Shown in pieces: positions 1 to 8,700 of a stretch of 34,731 nt of DNA; position 1 is the stretch's first letter; each line of letters opens with the position of its first letter. The notes under the pieces were generated by a model, which was not told the DNA's origin, searched no databases, and saw only the letters and a program-made list of their open reading frames with translations. The stretch is from Candidatus Bathyarchaeota archaeon (GTDB taxonomy: Archaea; Thermoproteota; Bathyarchaeia; 40CM-2-53-6): positions 1 through 34,731 of the forward strand of contig VBBS01000037.1 of assembly GCA_005888745.1 (NCBI GenBank), in the 5' to 3' direction. The translations under genes and the position numbers were made by a program.

Positions 1-969
1 CTGGGAAGTTAGGGGTGAACGCGATCAAGAGATCCAGCGCAAAGAGAGCGTAGGCACCCCAGAGTATGGGACGACTCTCCCGTTTCTTGCCGATCAGTTG
101 GCCGAATACGAAACAGAGTGACGTGGGGATCAGTAGCATCAAGAAGATCTGGAATATGTCGGATGCTGGGTTCGGGTTCTGGAATGGATAGGCGGAATTT
201 GTCCCATAGTATCCTCCTCCATTTGTGCCTAGCTGCATAATGCCGACGAGCGAAGCGACGGGGCCTGCCAAGATTGTTTGGGTAGCTCTCGTCGTCGCAC
301 CCTCGACTGTCGTGACGACTTGGTATCCGGTCAGGGTCTGAGGAACTCCCAGGCCAACAAATGCAATCGAGGCCACGAAGCATAGGGGGAGCAGTATTCT
401 TGTCAGAGATCTCGTAAAGTCGACGTAAAAGTTACCCAAATCCTTCGAGTGGGCGATGAACCCTCGAATCATGGCGATAGCCTAGCTGCACTAGTAAACT
501 GCAAGAACTGGACGGCCATCATCTGGCTAAGATAGGAAAGACCGGGAACTCCAGTTAGATTACTGCAGTTCGGGAGTTGAACACAATTTCCCTCTCCGTT
601 GTAGTGTTGCAAGTTGGTGTTAGTGGCGAAGCTGATGACCTGCATGAACGCCAAGTCCCATGAGAGACCTGGAAACCCTTGAGGGTTCAACGGAAGAACG
701 CCTTGAACTGAGAATATTACGAATGCGATTGCCATCTGGAAAATATTGACAATGACTGCGGCGAGAAAGTATTCTTTCCAGCCCATGCCGCGAGCTGGAT
801 CAACGCCCACGAGTCGAAAGATTCCCCGCTCGACAGGGTTGAGTATCTTGTCGAGGCGGCTAGGTGCTAGCGTGAATACTCTAGTAATGTGTGGTGACAG
901 GAGGCGGCCTGATAGGATGGCTATAACCAGAATCGTGATGAGTATGAATAAATTGCTCGGGTCGATCAG
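1..969 (-). pseudogene. kdpA: KdpA, potassium-transporting ATPase subunit A, 5' part, frameshifted and cut by window edge
   Basis: This is the N-terminal half of the K+-translocating subunit of the Kdp P-type ATPase in the membrane. Hallmarks in order are the GVDP-x5-MGW loop, LPLNPQG, the first selectivity stretch TNTNLQHYNGEG, LSYLSQMM, FTSAA, then in another frame MIRGF, GNFYVDFTRSLTR, GVPQTL, GPVAS and LGTNGGGYYGTNSAYPFQNP. The frame breaks at about 482-483, right after SAA. By the usual family spacing (about eight residues between SAA and the IRGF motif) about 13 nt are missing, so this looks like a small deletion rather than a one-base error. No ATG/GTG/TTG precedes the conserved N-terminus; the frame opens after TAG (973-975) and a CTG at 967-969 follows a GGAGG. 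The C-terminal half, and any kdpB/kdpC, lie outside to the left. Confidence 0.88.
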
Positions 970-1017
970 CCGCTAACAGCCTCCATGGCACGGCCTCAGA
1001 GTTCATTGCGAGTTAAT

Positions 1018-1332
1018 CTATTTCCGGTGACTGAAGGAAGCCCCTACAGCCGAGGTCGCGTTCAAGATATCGCCGTTGGACCCGGAGCCCTTGTGGGTTT
1101 TTAGAACAATCGAGCTGACGGTGCTCTTGACGCCCTTGACTTTCATAATCTTGTTCTTGAGGACATCTCGAAACTCTTCAATGTCTGAAGCTGAGACAAC
1201 GGTTACAATGTCAAACTCGCCAGTGACCTCGTAGAGGTCGACTACCTTGTCGAGACGGGATAGAGCCTGGACTACATCGTCCATGTATGGCGATTCCACG
1301 AATATGCTAACGAACGCGATGAGTGAGGCCAT
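1018..1332 (-). CDS. Stand-alone Lrp/AsnC-type ligand-binding (RAM) domain protein
   Basis: About 104 residues, made only of the alpha/beta RAM domain of Lrp/AsnC regulators with no helix-turn-helix. Seen: a start strand (LIAFVSIFVE), a helix, the typical VVDLYEVTGEFDIVTVV core with its glycine turn, and a last helix and strand. Such domains bind amino acids and oligomerise, and in archaea they often partner full-length Lrp proteins. An in-frame GTG at 1356 exists, but the TATA-like TGCATAAATT at 1371-1380 (minus strand) would start transcription near 1348, which favours the ATG at 1332. The C-terminal tail after the domain is Ser/Gly-rich and not conserved-looking. The target amino acid cannot be told. 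Confidence 0.8.
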   Translation of the reverse strand: MASLIAFVSIFVESPYMDDVVQALSRLDKVVDLYEVTGEFDIVTVVSASDIEEFRDVLKNKIMKVKGVKSTVSSIVLKTHKGSGSNGDILNATSAVGASFSHRK

Positions 1333-1370
1333 GTTGACTCGACTGGCTTCGCACACGCAGCCCTGGCGGT

Positions 1371-1380
1371 AATTTATGCA
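1371..1380 (-). promoter_or_regulatory. TATA-like box of the Lrp-type gene
   Basis: TGCATAAATT read on the minus strand lies about 40 bases before the ATG at 1332. Archaeal transcripts usually begin about 25-27 bases after the TATA centre, which predicts a leader of roughly 15 bases and excludes the longer GTG start. Confidence 0.4.
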
Positions 1381-1577
1381 TTTCTTGCGAGAAAGCTAGC
1401 CATTCTCAGGTTGCTCTAAACATCCCTCGCGCGACACACCGAAGATTCACAATCGAATGGTCAGCTTCAGCAGTCGCTATCGAGTTTCCATTCAATCGGC
1501 GGGGATGTTGCAACAACTAAAATCCCGCGGCCTGGGTTACAACGAGCTTATGCCCGGACGGCTTCTCAACGAAGCGA

Positions 1578-1988
1578 ATGAGCAGGAGCCTAGCTCTAGC
1601 CATGAGTTCGTCCATTTCACCTATGCCTCAGGACGACTTCCGAGCAAGCTGGAAGACGAGCAGGACGAACTCAAAGTTAGCCCAAGAGAAGACTTTCTCC
1701 TCGATGTTGCAGCTCAGCATCGGCGAGGGAGTAAGAGCGGCCCTGGGCCAGGCAATCCTCGGAGTTCTAAACGGCCAAGGCCTATTCAATGAAGCAACCG
1801 CACCAAAAGAGTTTCACAGGAAATTACAAACGATATTCGGCAACGGCGCGACGGTCCTCGAAAAAGTCATCATCAAAGATCTGTTCCGGAAGCTGAACAT
1901 TCAATACAATTCTCAAGATCACTTCGACTATGGCGAAGCCCTTGAGAGGGCCAAAGACGCCTGCGCGGTGGAGGCTCCAACAAAGTGA
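1578..1988 (+). CDS. Small protein with NitrOD5-like alpha-helical domain
   Basis: The confident part begins near SIGEGVRAALGQAILG and runs through QTIFGNGATVLEKVIIKDLF to the end. This resembles small archaeal domains, NitrOD5-like, known mainly from Nitrososphaeria (from memory, not a search). The predicted fold is mostly helical and soluble. The first about 42 residues are Ser/Lys-rich and may not be translated; an in-frame ATG at 1704 would start just before the conserved part. A competing frame (1457-1792) covers the same 5' region, so a frameshift there cannot be excluded. The stop overlaps the next start (GTGA, 1985-1988), so this gene is probably co-translated with the winged-helix gene. 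Confidence 0.6.
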   Translation: MSRSLALAMSSSISPMPQDDFRASWKTSRTNSKLAQEKTFSSMLQLSIGEGVRAALGQAILGVLNGQGLFNEATAPKEFHRKLQTIFGNGATVLEKVIIKDLFRKLNIQYNSQDHFDYGEALERAKDACAVEAPTK

Positions 1989-2296
1989 GCGCAGCGCAGA
2001 TGCTAGAAACGCTTCTCTCCTCGGAGATCACGGGAGACCTGCTGGTATTGTTCCACCGCAACCCTGGACTCATCGACACACTCGACGGCGTCGCACGCCG
2101 CATTGGAAGAACAGGCAATGCGATCGAAGAAGACGTTCGGGGTCTCGTGAATCTGGGTATCCTAAAGACAAGGAGGATTGGTCGTTCAGAAGTCTTGCTC
2201 CTCGACCGTGCCAGGGACAGGGAAGTCTTGGACGCTATCGCGAAGCACCTGAGGAATCTGGAAGGAGTCGAGAAAATTGACAACGCCAAGTTCTAG
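1985..2296 (+). CDS. Winged helix-turn-helix transcriptional regulator
   Basis: A 103-residue protein, basically one winged-helix domain. Helix 1 (ITGDLLVLFHRNPG) is followed by an HTH (DGVARRIGRTGNAIEEDVRGLVNLGIL) and a short wing with basic tip (TRRIGRSEVLLLD). A C-terminal helix could dimerise. The GTG start overlaps the stop of the preceding gene, so the two form one operon and the small upstream protein could be its partner. It stands 350 bases before the cysteine synthase gene, whose upstream region holds repeated elements, but nothing shows that it binds there. Confidence 0.7.
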   Translation: MSAAQMLETLLSSEITGDLLVLFHRNPGLIDTLDGVARRIGRTGNAIEEDVRGLVNLGILKTRRIGRSEVLLLDRARDREVLDAIAKHLRNLEGVEKIDNAKF

Positions 2297-2448
2297 AACA
2301 GAAGTCTCTGGATTCGACCAGTTCTTCACGGGAAAAGCCGGGGAAGGTGGAAGGGTCCGGACGGGAATAGCCGTCAGTTTGAAAAAAAAGATGCCGTCCC
2401 ATCTTGACATCTCCGCCTCCACAGATAGCCTTGCCAGGAGGTTAGGGC

Positions 2449-2622
2449 ATGATCCCTTTCCTCAAATGCGACTTATGCAAACTGTATCTCGGTTTCATGG
2501 GTCGGTTCACGTTCGTGGGTGAATGGACTGTAGAGGATAAGCTGGAGACATATGCAACTTTATCGGCCCGACGGAGCGGAAGACTCGCATGTCTGCATAT
2601 TCTGATATGCAACCTTGAATGA
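2449..2622 (+). CDS. Possible 57-residue ORF with CxxC motif
   Basis: An ATG at 2449 follows GGAGG (about 2437-2441) with normal spacing and opens a 57-codon frame. It starts MIPFLKCDLCK and has a second cysteine pair near its end (CLHILIC). The first half, CDLC-x4-GFMGRFTFVGEW, has the look of a zinc knuckle, but the second half of a treble clef is missing. The frame runs through the operator-like repeats upstream of the cysteine synthase gene, which argues against it. It may be a leader peptide, a decayed zinc-ribbon gene or chance. Confidence 0.25.
   Translation: MIPFLKCDLCKLYLGFMGRFTFVGEWTVEDKLETYATLSARRSGRLACLHILICNLE
2550..2613 (+). promoter_or_regulatory. Direct repeat plus perfect inverted repeat upstream of the cysteine synthase gene
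   Basis: ATATGCAAC occurs at 2550-2558 and again at 2605-2613, 55 bases apart. The second copy is the right arm of a perfect 7-bp inverted repeat, TGCATAT-TCTG-ATATGCA (2594-2611), centred about 47 bases before the ATG at 2650. The arrangement fits an operator for a dimeric regulator at or near the promoter. Which protein binds is unknown. Confidence 0.45.
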
Positions 2623-2649
2623 CGAACACGAAGGGAAGCAGTTGTCTCG

Positions 2650-3618
2650 ATGGAAGTTCACAAGACCATACTAGATGTCATTGGAAACACGCCTCTCGTC
2701 CGGCTGAACAAGGTCTCGCAAGGTCTCGAACCCACTATTCTCGCGAAGCTGGAAAACCTCAACCCGGGAGGAAGCGTTAAGGATCGAATCGGGATCGCAA
2801 TGGTCGAACAAGCCGAACAGAAGGGGCTCCTAAAACCCGGTGGAACGATCATAGAGCCCACATCAGGAAACACCGGAGTTGGATTGGCAATGGTTGCCTC
2901 CGTAAAGGGCTACAAGATGATCTTCGTCATGCCCGACAAGATGAGCGAGGAAAAAAGGAGCATCCTTCGAGCATATGGAGCAAGGGTGGTCGTGACCCCT
3001 ACAAACGTTCCCCCAGAATCTGCTGAACATTATACCAAGGTGGCGGAGAGACTGGCGAAAGAGACTGCGCGCTCCTACATGCCTAACCAGTATGAGAACC
3101 GGGCTAATCCCGACGCTCATTACCGGACAACAGGACCCGAGATTTGGCGTCAGACCGAGGGAAAGATCGACGTTCTTGTCTGCGGCATGGGAACCGGCGG
3201 GACCATCACGGGAATAGGCCGATTTCTAAAAGAGAAGAAAAAGGGCCTGAAGGTTGTCGGCGCCGATCCGGACGGGTCAATTTTCTACCCACGATACCAT
3301 GGACACAAGGAAGAACCCCACCAGTACAAGGTGGAAGGGATAGGAGAAGACTTCATGCCCGGGACAATGGACATGTCAATTGTGGATGATATCATCCAAG
3401 TCTCTGACCGGGACGCGTTTCGCATGGCAAGACGACTGGCACAAGAAGAAGGAATACTCGTAGGAGGGTCAGGGGGCACAGCAGTCCACGCGGCAGTGAA
3501 AGTCGCCGAGCATTTGCCCGAGGACAAGACGATTGTAACGTTGCTCCCGGATACCGGAAGGAACTACCTCAGCAAATTATTCTCTGACCAATGGATGAGA
3601 GAGCAAGGCTTTCTGTAG
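2650..3618 (+). CDS. cysK: PLP-dependent cysteine synthase / cystathionine beta-synthase
   Basis: A 322-residue fold-type II PLP enzyme. The Schiff-base lysine is K44 in PGGSVKDR, the substrate loop is TSGNTG (71-76), and the phosphate-binding loop is GTGGT (181-185). The C-terminal part (EGIGEDFMPGTMD, GGSGGTAVHAA, LLPDTGRNYLSK) resembles the catalytic core of cystathionine beta-synthase more than classic O-acetylserine sulfhydrylase, without the regulatory CBS domains. It may therefore make cysteine from activated serine and sulfide, or cystathionine from serine and homocysteine. The cystathionine gamma-synthase/lyase at 10.5 kb supports transsulfuration. Substrate choice cannot be settled from sequence. 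The ATG start gives a full-length N-terminus. Confidence 0.93.
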   Translation: MEVHKTILDVIGNTPLVRLNKVSQGLEPTILAKLENLNPGGSVKDRIGIAMVEQAEQKGLLKPGGTIIEPTSGNTGVGLAMVASVKGYKMIFVMPDKMSEEKRSILRAYGARVVVTPTNVPPESAEHYTKVAERLAKETARSYMPNQYENRANPDAHYRTTGPEIWRQTEGKIDVLVCGMGTGGTITGIGRFLKEKKKGLKVVGADPDGSIFYPRYHGHKEEPHQYKVEGIGEDFMPGTMDMSIVDDIIQVSDRDAFRMARRLAQEEGILVGGSGGTAVHAAVKVAEHLPEDKTIVTLLPDTGRNYLSKLFSDQWMREQGFL

Positions 3619-3836
3619 CATCAAACGAGGAGCTTGAGTTGAGGGATAGGGATGTGATGAATCTCTTGGACCAGCTCGAATTGTACGCTCTGCGAGTTGG
3701 AGAGGGAAAGGCGAGCCAGAAGGAATACTGGCTATTCGTGTACAAGAGCATGAAAAGTGGCCTGCTAATGACGAAGGCTATGGAAAAATATCTAAACTAC
3801 AAGCTCCAAGGCCTTGGAGCTAAACCCCAAGACTAG
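3591..3836 (+). CDS. Hypothetical small helical protein
   Basis: 81 residues, charged and predicted largely alpha-helical, with no cysteines, membrane segment or family signature I recognise. The ATG at 3591 overlaps the end of the cysteine synthase gene by 28 bases in another frame; a later in-frame ATG at 3657 would avoid the overlap but cut into the first helix. Same-strand overlap suggests co-transcription with the synthase. The second half (YWLFVYKSMKSGLLMTKAM) has regular amphipathic spacing, which supports real coding. Confidence 0.5.
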   Translation: MDERARLSVASNEELELRDRDVMNLLDQLELYALRVGEGKASQKEYWLFVYKSMKSGLLMTKAMEKYLNYKLQGLGAKPQD

Positions 3837-3862
3837 ATTAACCGCTCCTTCAAGCTCATAGG

Positions 3863-4546
3863 TCAGCTGCTTACAATCCGGCCCGACTTGAGGAAGACTT
3901 TGGACGGGGCTTCGTTAACGACCTCCAGATTGTGCGTGGCGACAACACATGTTGCCCCTTCCCCCTGAACCATATCAGCAACCATTCGCATGAGTTGTTG
4001 AGAATTCTCTTGGTCGAGGTTTCCAGTAGGTTCATCCATGAAGACCAGTTCTGGCCTGTTAGCCACCGATCTGGCCACGGCCACGCGTTGCTGTTCTCCA
4101 GCGCTCAACTGGGAAGGCCGGCGCCGTTCCTTACCTGTAATTCCTACGCGACGGAGAAGTTCTTTGGCACGATCTTTCCTCTCTGCATCTGGCTTTCCTT
4201 CGAATATCATTGTAAGCATGACATTTTCCAGAACAGTTAGTTCATCGACAAGGTTGTAGTTTTGAAACACGAATCCGAACGAATTCCTCCTGAGTTTGGA
4301 GAGTCTTCGCTCGCTCATGTTCGAGACTTCGACCCCCTCGAAGTAGATTCTGCCTGATGTCGGCTTGTCAAGTCCTCCTAGAAGGAAGAGCAGTGTTGTT
4401 TTGCCTGAGCCTGATGGTCCGTAAACTGCTAGCAGTTTTCCCCTGGTGATCTTCAGGTTTACATTGTCCAGCGCGACTGTTTTCCCAGATCCTTTTCCGT
4501 AGGTTTTGGTGAGGCCTTCTGTTCTTAGAATGGCCGCGTCATCCAA
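3863..4546 (-). CDS. ABC transporter ATP-binding protein, MacB/LolD type
   Basis: A complete 227-residue ABC ATPase. Walker A is GPSGSGKT (43-50), the Q-loop glutamine is near 95 in VFQNYNLV, the signature is LSAGEQQR (147-154), Walker B is LVFMDEP (167-173), the D-loop is GNLD, and the switch histidine is in ATHN. The sequence type is that of LolD/MacB/FtsE ATPases, which drive mechanotransmission of extracellular domains rather than small-molecule import. The TTG start overlaps the permease stop by 8 bases, so the two are translationally coupled. It is the last gene of the unit led by the giant surface protein. Confidence 0.93.
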   Translation of the reverse strand: MDDAAILRTEGLTKTYGKGSGKTVALDNVNLKITRGKLLAVYGPSGSGKTTLLFLLGGLDKPTSGRIYFEGVEVSNMSERRLSKLRRNSFGFVFQNYNLVDELTVLENVMLTMIFEGKPDAERKDRAKELLRRVGITGKERRRPSQLSAGEQQRVAVARSVANRPELVFMDEPTGNLDQENSQQLMRMVADMVQGEGATCVVATHNLEVVNEAPSKVFLKSGRIVSS

Positions 4547-5660
4547 ACCGGAAGACCTCTTGAGGCCGGACCCGTGAGATCCTAAGCGCGGGATAGATTG
4601 CCGCGGTCAATGAGACTGATATTGCGAGAAGGGTGGCGTAGATGAAGGTGGATGGCACCAAGATGATGGCGACATTGATTGTTTCTGCTACTGGTATTGA
4701 TATTATATTGAGAACGACATAGGAGATTCCCAGTCCAAGTAGCGTTCCAAGAATCCCGATCAGGAGGGATTCATACAAGACGAGCCTGATGATCTGGCTG
4801 GAGGAAGCTCCTGTGGCTTTGAATATGGCGAAAGTTCGCATTCTCTCCCGGAGGTTGTTGAGGTTCGAATTCGTTATTCCCAGAACGGCGCTGAGAGACA
4901 CAATGATTGTTATGTCAGTCCCGATCGCTTCGAGAGAAGCGAATATGGGTGAGATCTTAGAGGGGGCTTCGCTGGTTCTGAAGGCATCGGCGGTCGGTAA
5001 TAGTGTCCGGATCTGCCCGATTACGGTGTCAACAGTTCGTGGGTCCTTGGTCGTGACTACGATCATAGAAGTTTGGTTCACCCACCCGATCAGCTCCTGG
5101 GCAACGGAGTGTGGGATGATGAGCGAATAATCTATCCAGGCATTGGTCTGATAGACTCCGACGATACTGTAGTTATGCCCATCGAGTAGGAGAGTCTGCC
5201 CTGAGCTTTTTCCGACTGTTGTAGCCAGCGCCTTGCCTATCGCTAGTATTCCTGACTGGTTTGAAGTGATCATGGTGCCAGCCACCATGGTGTAAGTGAG
5301 CATGCGAGGCAGCTCGGACGGAACTACGCCTGCGATCACCGCTTGGTTATTGTCAACAGTCATCTGGGCCAGGGCTACTGGGGCGGCCAAGTCGACCCCA
5401 GGTATGATCTGGACAGTGTTCACGTAGGATACCGGAACCCTGCTGAAGAGTGGGAATGAGGTTCCTTTGCTCCAGACATCAATCTCGCCTCCAAGAGAAG
5501 ATACACTTCCTGAGACGTTGATCTCGAGTGTTGAAACGAGGGATTGAACGCTCACATAGGTTAGGATTAGCGCGGCTAGTCCTATGATCGTCAGAGTAGT
5601 TCGAACTGGCCGGCGGCCAAGTCCTCTGGATGTGAACCGGACGAGACTGAACGCAGGCAA
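4539..5660 (-). CDS. ABC transporter permease, FtsX/MacB type
   Basis: 373 residues with the MacB topology: one N-terminal membrane helix (TLTIIGLAALILTYVSVQ), an extracellular domain of about 200 residues (periplasmic core-like, strand-rich), then three membrane helices in the C-terminal FtsX domain. The FtsX signature region is seen in RMRTFAIFKATGASSSQI and in the terminal AIYPALRISRVRPQEV. Starts with TTG at 5660, 41 bases after the stop of the surface-protein gene. Partner of the downstream ATPase. Function is probably extracellular lipoprotein or surface-protein handling, or export; the substrate is unknown. Confidence 0.9.
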   Translation of the reverse strand: MPAFSLVRFTSRGLGRRPVRTTLTIIGLAALILTYVSVQSLVSTLEINVSGSVSSLGGEIDVWSKGTSFPLFSRVPVSYVNTVQIIPGVDLAAPVALAQMTVDNNQAVIAGVVPSELPRMLTYTMVAGTMITSNQSGILAIGKALATTVGKSSGQTLLLDGHNYSIVGVYQTNAWIDYSLIIPHSVAQELIGWVNQTSMIVVTTKDPRTVDTVIGQIRTLLPTADAFRTSEAPSKISPIFASLEAIGTDITIIVSLSAVLGITNSNLNNLRERMRTFAIFKATGASSSQIIRLVLYESLLIGILGTLLGLGISYVVLNIISIPVAETINVAIILVPSTFIYATLLAISVSLTAAIYPALRISRVRPQEVFRFG

Positions 5661-5701
5661 ACCTGTCTACTAGGGCTTTACGTCTAAAAGAAAAGCTTAG
5701 G

Positions 5702-8700
5702 CTACAGGGTTGGCGGGGTTCCAGCGGGCGGAGAGGGTGTTGATGGACCGATTTCCAAAGAGCTGTTCCTCTCCTTCTTGCTCCTAGTCCTGTAGAACAA
5801 TCCCCCGACTGCAGCGATGACAATCACCCCAAAAACCGCTCCTATGAGGAGCCACGGTAGCTGAGCAGCAGGGGTTGTTGTCCTCGGGGGCTGCGCCGGA
5901 GTGGGTGGGCTAGCGAAGACACCGAAAAGGCTGAAGTGGGTTACAGTTCCTTCCACCCACATCTGGCTGGTATTCACCACCACATTGCTTAAGGCGACCC
6001 AGCTTGTCCCGTCCCAATAGTACGGCGTGACGCTGCTGGCGTTGAGACCTTGAACCTGGGTGTTGGCATAGTAGAGTCGTACGCGTGCCGCGAGGGAGAT
6101 GGAGACGTTGGCGTTGATCTGAACATAGATTCCCAGCGCCGATTTGCCAGAGGGCGGGCCGGCGCCTGGGTTCAACGAGAGCTGTGTCACTTGGATGGCG
6201 ATGGGTGTCGACACGTTGAGAGTGATAGTCGCTTTTAGTGTTGGAACAGATTGAGACAGGTTCAAAAATATGTTCGTTCCGGGTTCATGCGGAATGACTA
6301 TGTTGTTAGAGCCTCCTTGAACTGTGTAGGAGAAGTCGACACCACCGTAGTCCTGCCGAGCTAGGTTTCCTAGACGATCGAAAGCCCTGATGTGGTAGAA
6401 TACTATGGTACCACCACTCTGAGCTGGTATCGTTGCATTGTAGATATCATCGAAGATAGATTGCAGTTGCAGGATTCCCTGTCCGCTCAAGGAGGCGCCA
6501 ATAAGCGGGGTCATGAGGATCGGCTTCCATGTCTGCTTGTCTGTTGAGTACTCGAGTCTGACGGAGCCAATTCCGCTGGAGTCCGAGACTTGAGTCCAGA
6601 CATTCTCTGGTTCATTGAACGTAGGGGCGAACGGGGCAGCCCATGGGATAGTGACTCCAGGTCCAGCTGTATCAGAAGCGGTTATCACAGCCGCGCTGGA
6701 CCCCGTGATGTAGCCGCGTCCAGTGTATGGGCTTCCTGGTATGACGAAGTCGTAGTTCGCGTAGCTGAAAACGATGTATGTTCCGCCAGCTCTAGTCTGG
6801 ATCCCTATTCTGAACTTGATGCTCTGGTTTGGACTGAGGGTCCCAGGCCAGTTACCGTAGTAGGCTCCATAGCTGGTCTCGGGAGTGGTCCCGAAAGGAT
6901 CGAGAGCTCGAACATTGAGAAGGAAGTTCGTCACGTCGGACAAGCCTGTGTTAGTCACGGTTACTACTGCAATGTCTGTAGCCCCAGCGGGAACAGGGGT
7001 TGTGGCGGAAACGTCTATTCTCACGTTAGGATTGAGTCCCGCAATCTTGGAGTTGTAGATGGAAAACTCCTGGGAGAGGTATTGGTTAAAACCGATAGTG
7101 GAAGACTGGTTGTAAAAGAGGTACCCAGCGAACGAACCGACCGCCCAATTCCCATTCACATTTCCATCGTAGCTCACTGTGAAATTGATTGTTTGCGTTG
7201 CACCTGGAGCCATGTCTGGAACCTTGCCGACCTTACGATCAAGTGTCAGGCCAGGGTCGATGTATTGGATAGTGACGTTGATAGAGTGATAGGTAACGTT
7301 TCCTGCGTTGTAAAGGTGGAACGTGACAGTCGTCGATGTGCCGTTGGCGATTATCGCCGGGTCAGTTGTGACATAGTTTTCGAGGAGTCCCTGCGGCGGA
7401 GATGTACCGACCGAAAAGGGGGAGTAGACTTCGAGAAGGGGGCTGCTGAAGAAGAAACTGAACCTGCTCCCATCAGGAGCTTGGGCAGTATCATTGGTGG
7501 AACTCTCAAAGATGTTCGTGCTATTCGCTCTGACAACGTACCAGGCAGACGCCTCTTGTCCGTAGGATAGAGAAGCAACCGAGAATGATACTGTTCCTCT
7601 GGTTTTGTCAACCGTAACATTTCCGTTGTCAACAACTGGCAGCCATTGTCCCTGCAAGTAATAGGAGTTGTAAACGGGTCTTGGAATGAATGAGGTGACA
7701 TTGACCTTCGACGCAGTCAGCGGTCCAGTGTTCGTCACTCGGATAATGATCATTATCAGGCTTTGGTTTTGTGCCACGTAGAGGAAGCTAAGCTTCGGCG
7801 CATCCATTGTGGTGTCAACAACTGGGAAGATAGGAGGAGGGGACACTGTCACCGTCACCGGGGAAGACTGAGCCTCATATTCTCCAACCAACGACAGGAC
7901 ATTGCCTGCTATCGTCACATTTGATCGGGTGCTGTAGGCAATTCTTTCAGGTTCTATTGTTAGGGGACCTGTGACGTTGAAGAAGTAAGGGTAGGACATT
8001 GTTATGGTCTTGCCCGGTCCAATGATTGTGGGTTCGACGACGTCAAACTGAATTGACTGGCTTCGGGGGCCATGCGGAATCGAGCCTGCATAGAATGCGG
8101 TGAACTGGTAGCTGCCAAGAGCCAACTGGCTCTCGCCTGCCCAGCTGAACGAGAATTGTCCCATTGAGTCGGTTACCGCTGTTCCGAGAACGTTGGAGAG
8201 GCCCTTGGGATCGGTGTAAGAAAGCTGCACATTAGCGGTCGATATGGGCGTGCCTGTCCCGTTGACTAGACTTCCGGAGAACGCGGGAGACCAAGAGTCC
8301 TTACCAACCGGGCAGAGGGAGCAGTTTAGGCTGAGATATGAAGCAATAGGGTCTCCTAGCGACGTGAGAGGCCCCGTTGCGATCTGGCTAGATAGCGTTA
8401 CTAACCCGTAGTTTTGTAGCATCAACTGAATTGTTATCGAGCCGTAGAGCCTATGCTCTGCACCTGCAGGGTAGTCAAATACCGGAGCCCACGTATCGGT
8501 AGGCCCTAGTGGGATGTTCCCCTGTAGCGCGACAGGGTACAAGTTTGTCTGATTGCCAACCCAGAGTTGGGTGACGACAATGGAGCCACAATAAGTGGAA
8601 TAGTCAGAGAGTTCGAATGAGAATTGAGTGGTGTTGGCTTCAAGATTGTATAGGTTTGGACAAGCTCCGTTACTCGAGGTGGGGCCTCCTCCCAACCCAT

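Noticed and set aside
1457-1792. A 111-codon frame overlapping the NitrOD5-like gene
   Set aside because: Its 3' half crosses the conserved part of the other frame and becomes Arg/Pro/Gly-rich. The 5' half looks more protein-like, so a frameshift fusion was considered but could not be shown.
2277-2522. An 81-codon frame after the winged-helix gene
   Set aside because: No ribosome-binding sequence, composition unlike its neighbours, and a competing frame at 2449 has better signals.
6590-7570. A 326-codon plus-strand frame inside the giant surface-protein gene
   Set aside because: It lies antisense to a well-supported protein with repeated domains; its translation is Arg/Ser/Val-rich without any domain, as typical for a mirror frame.
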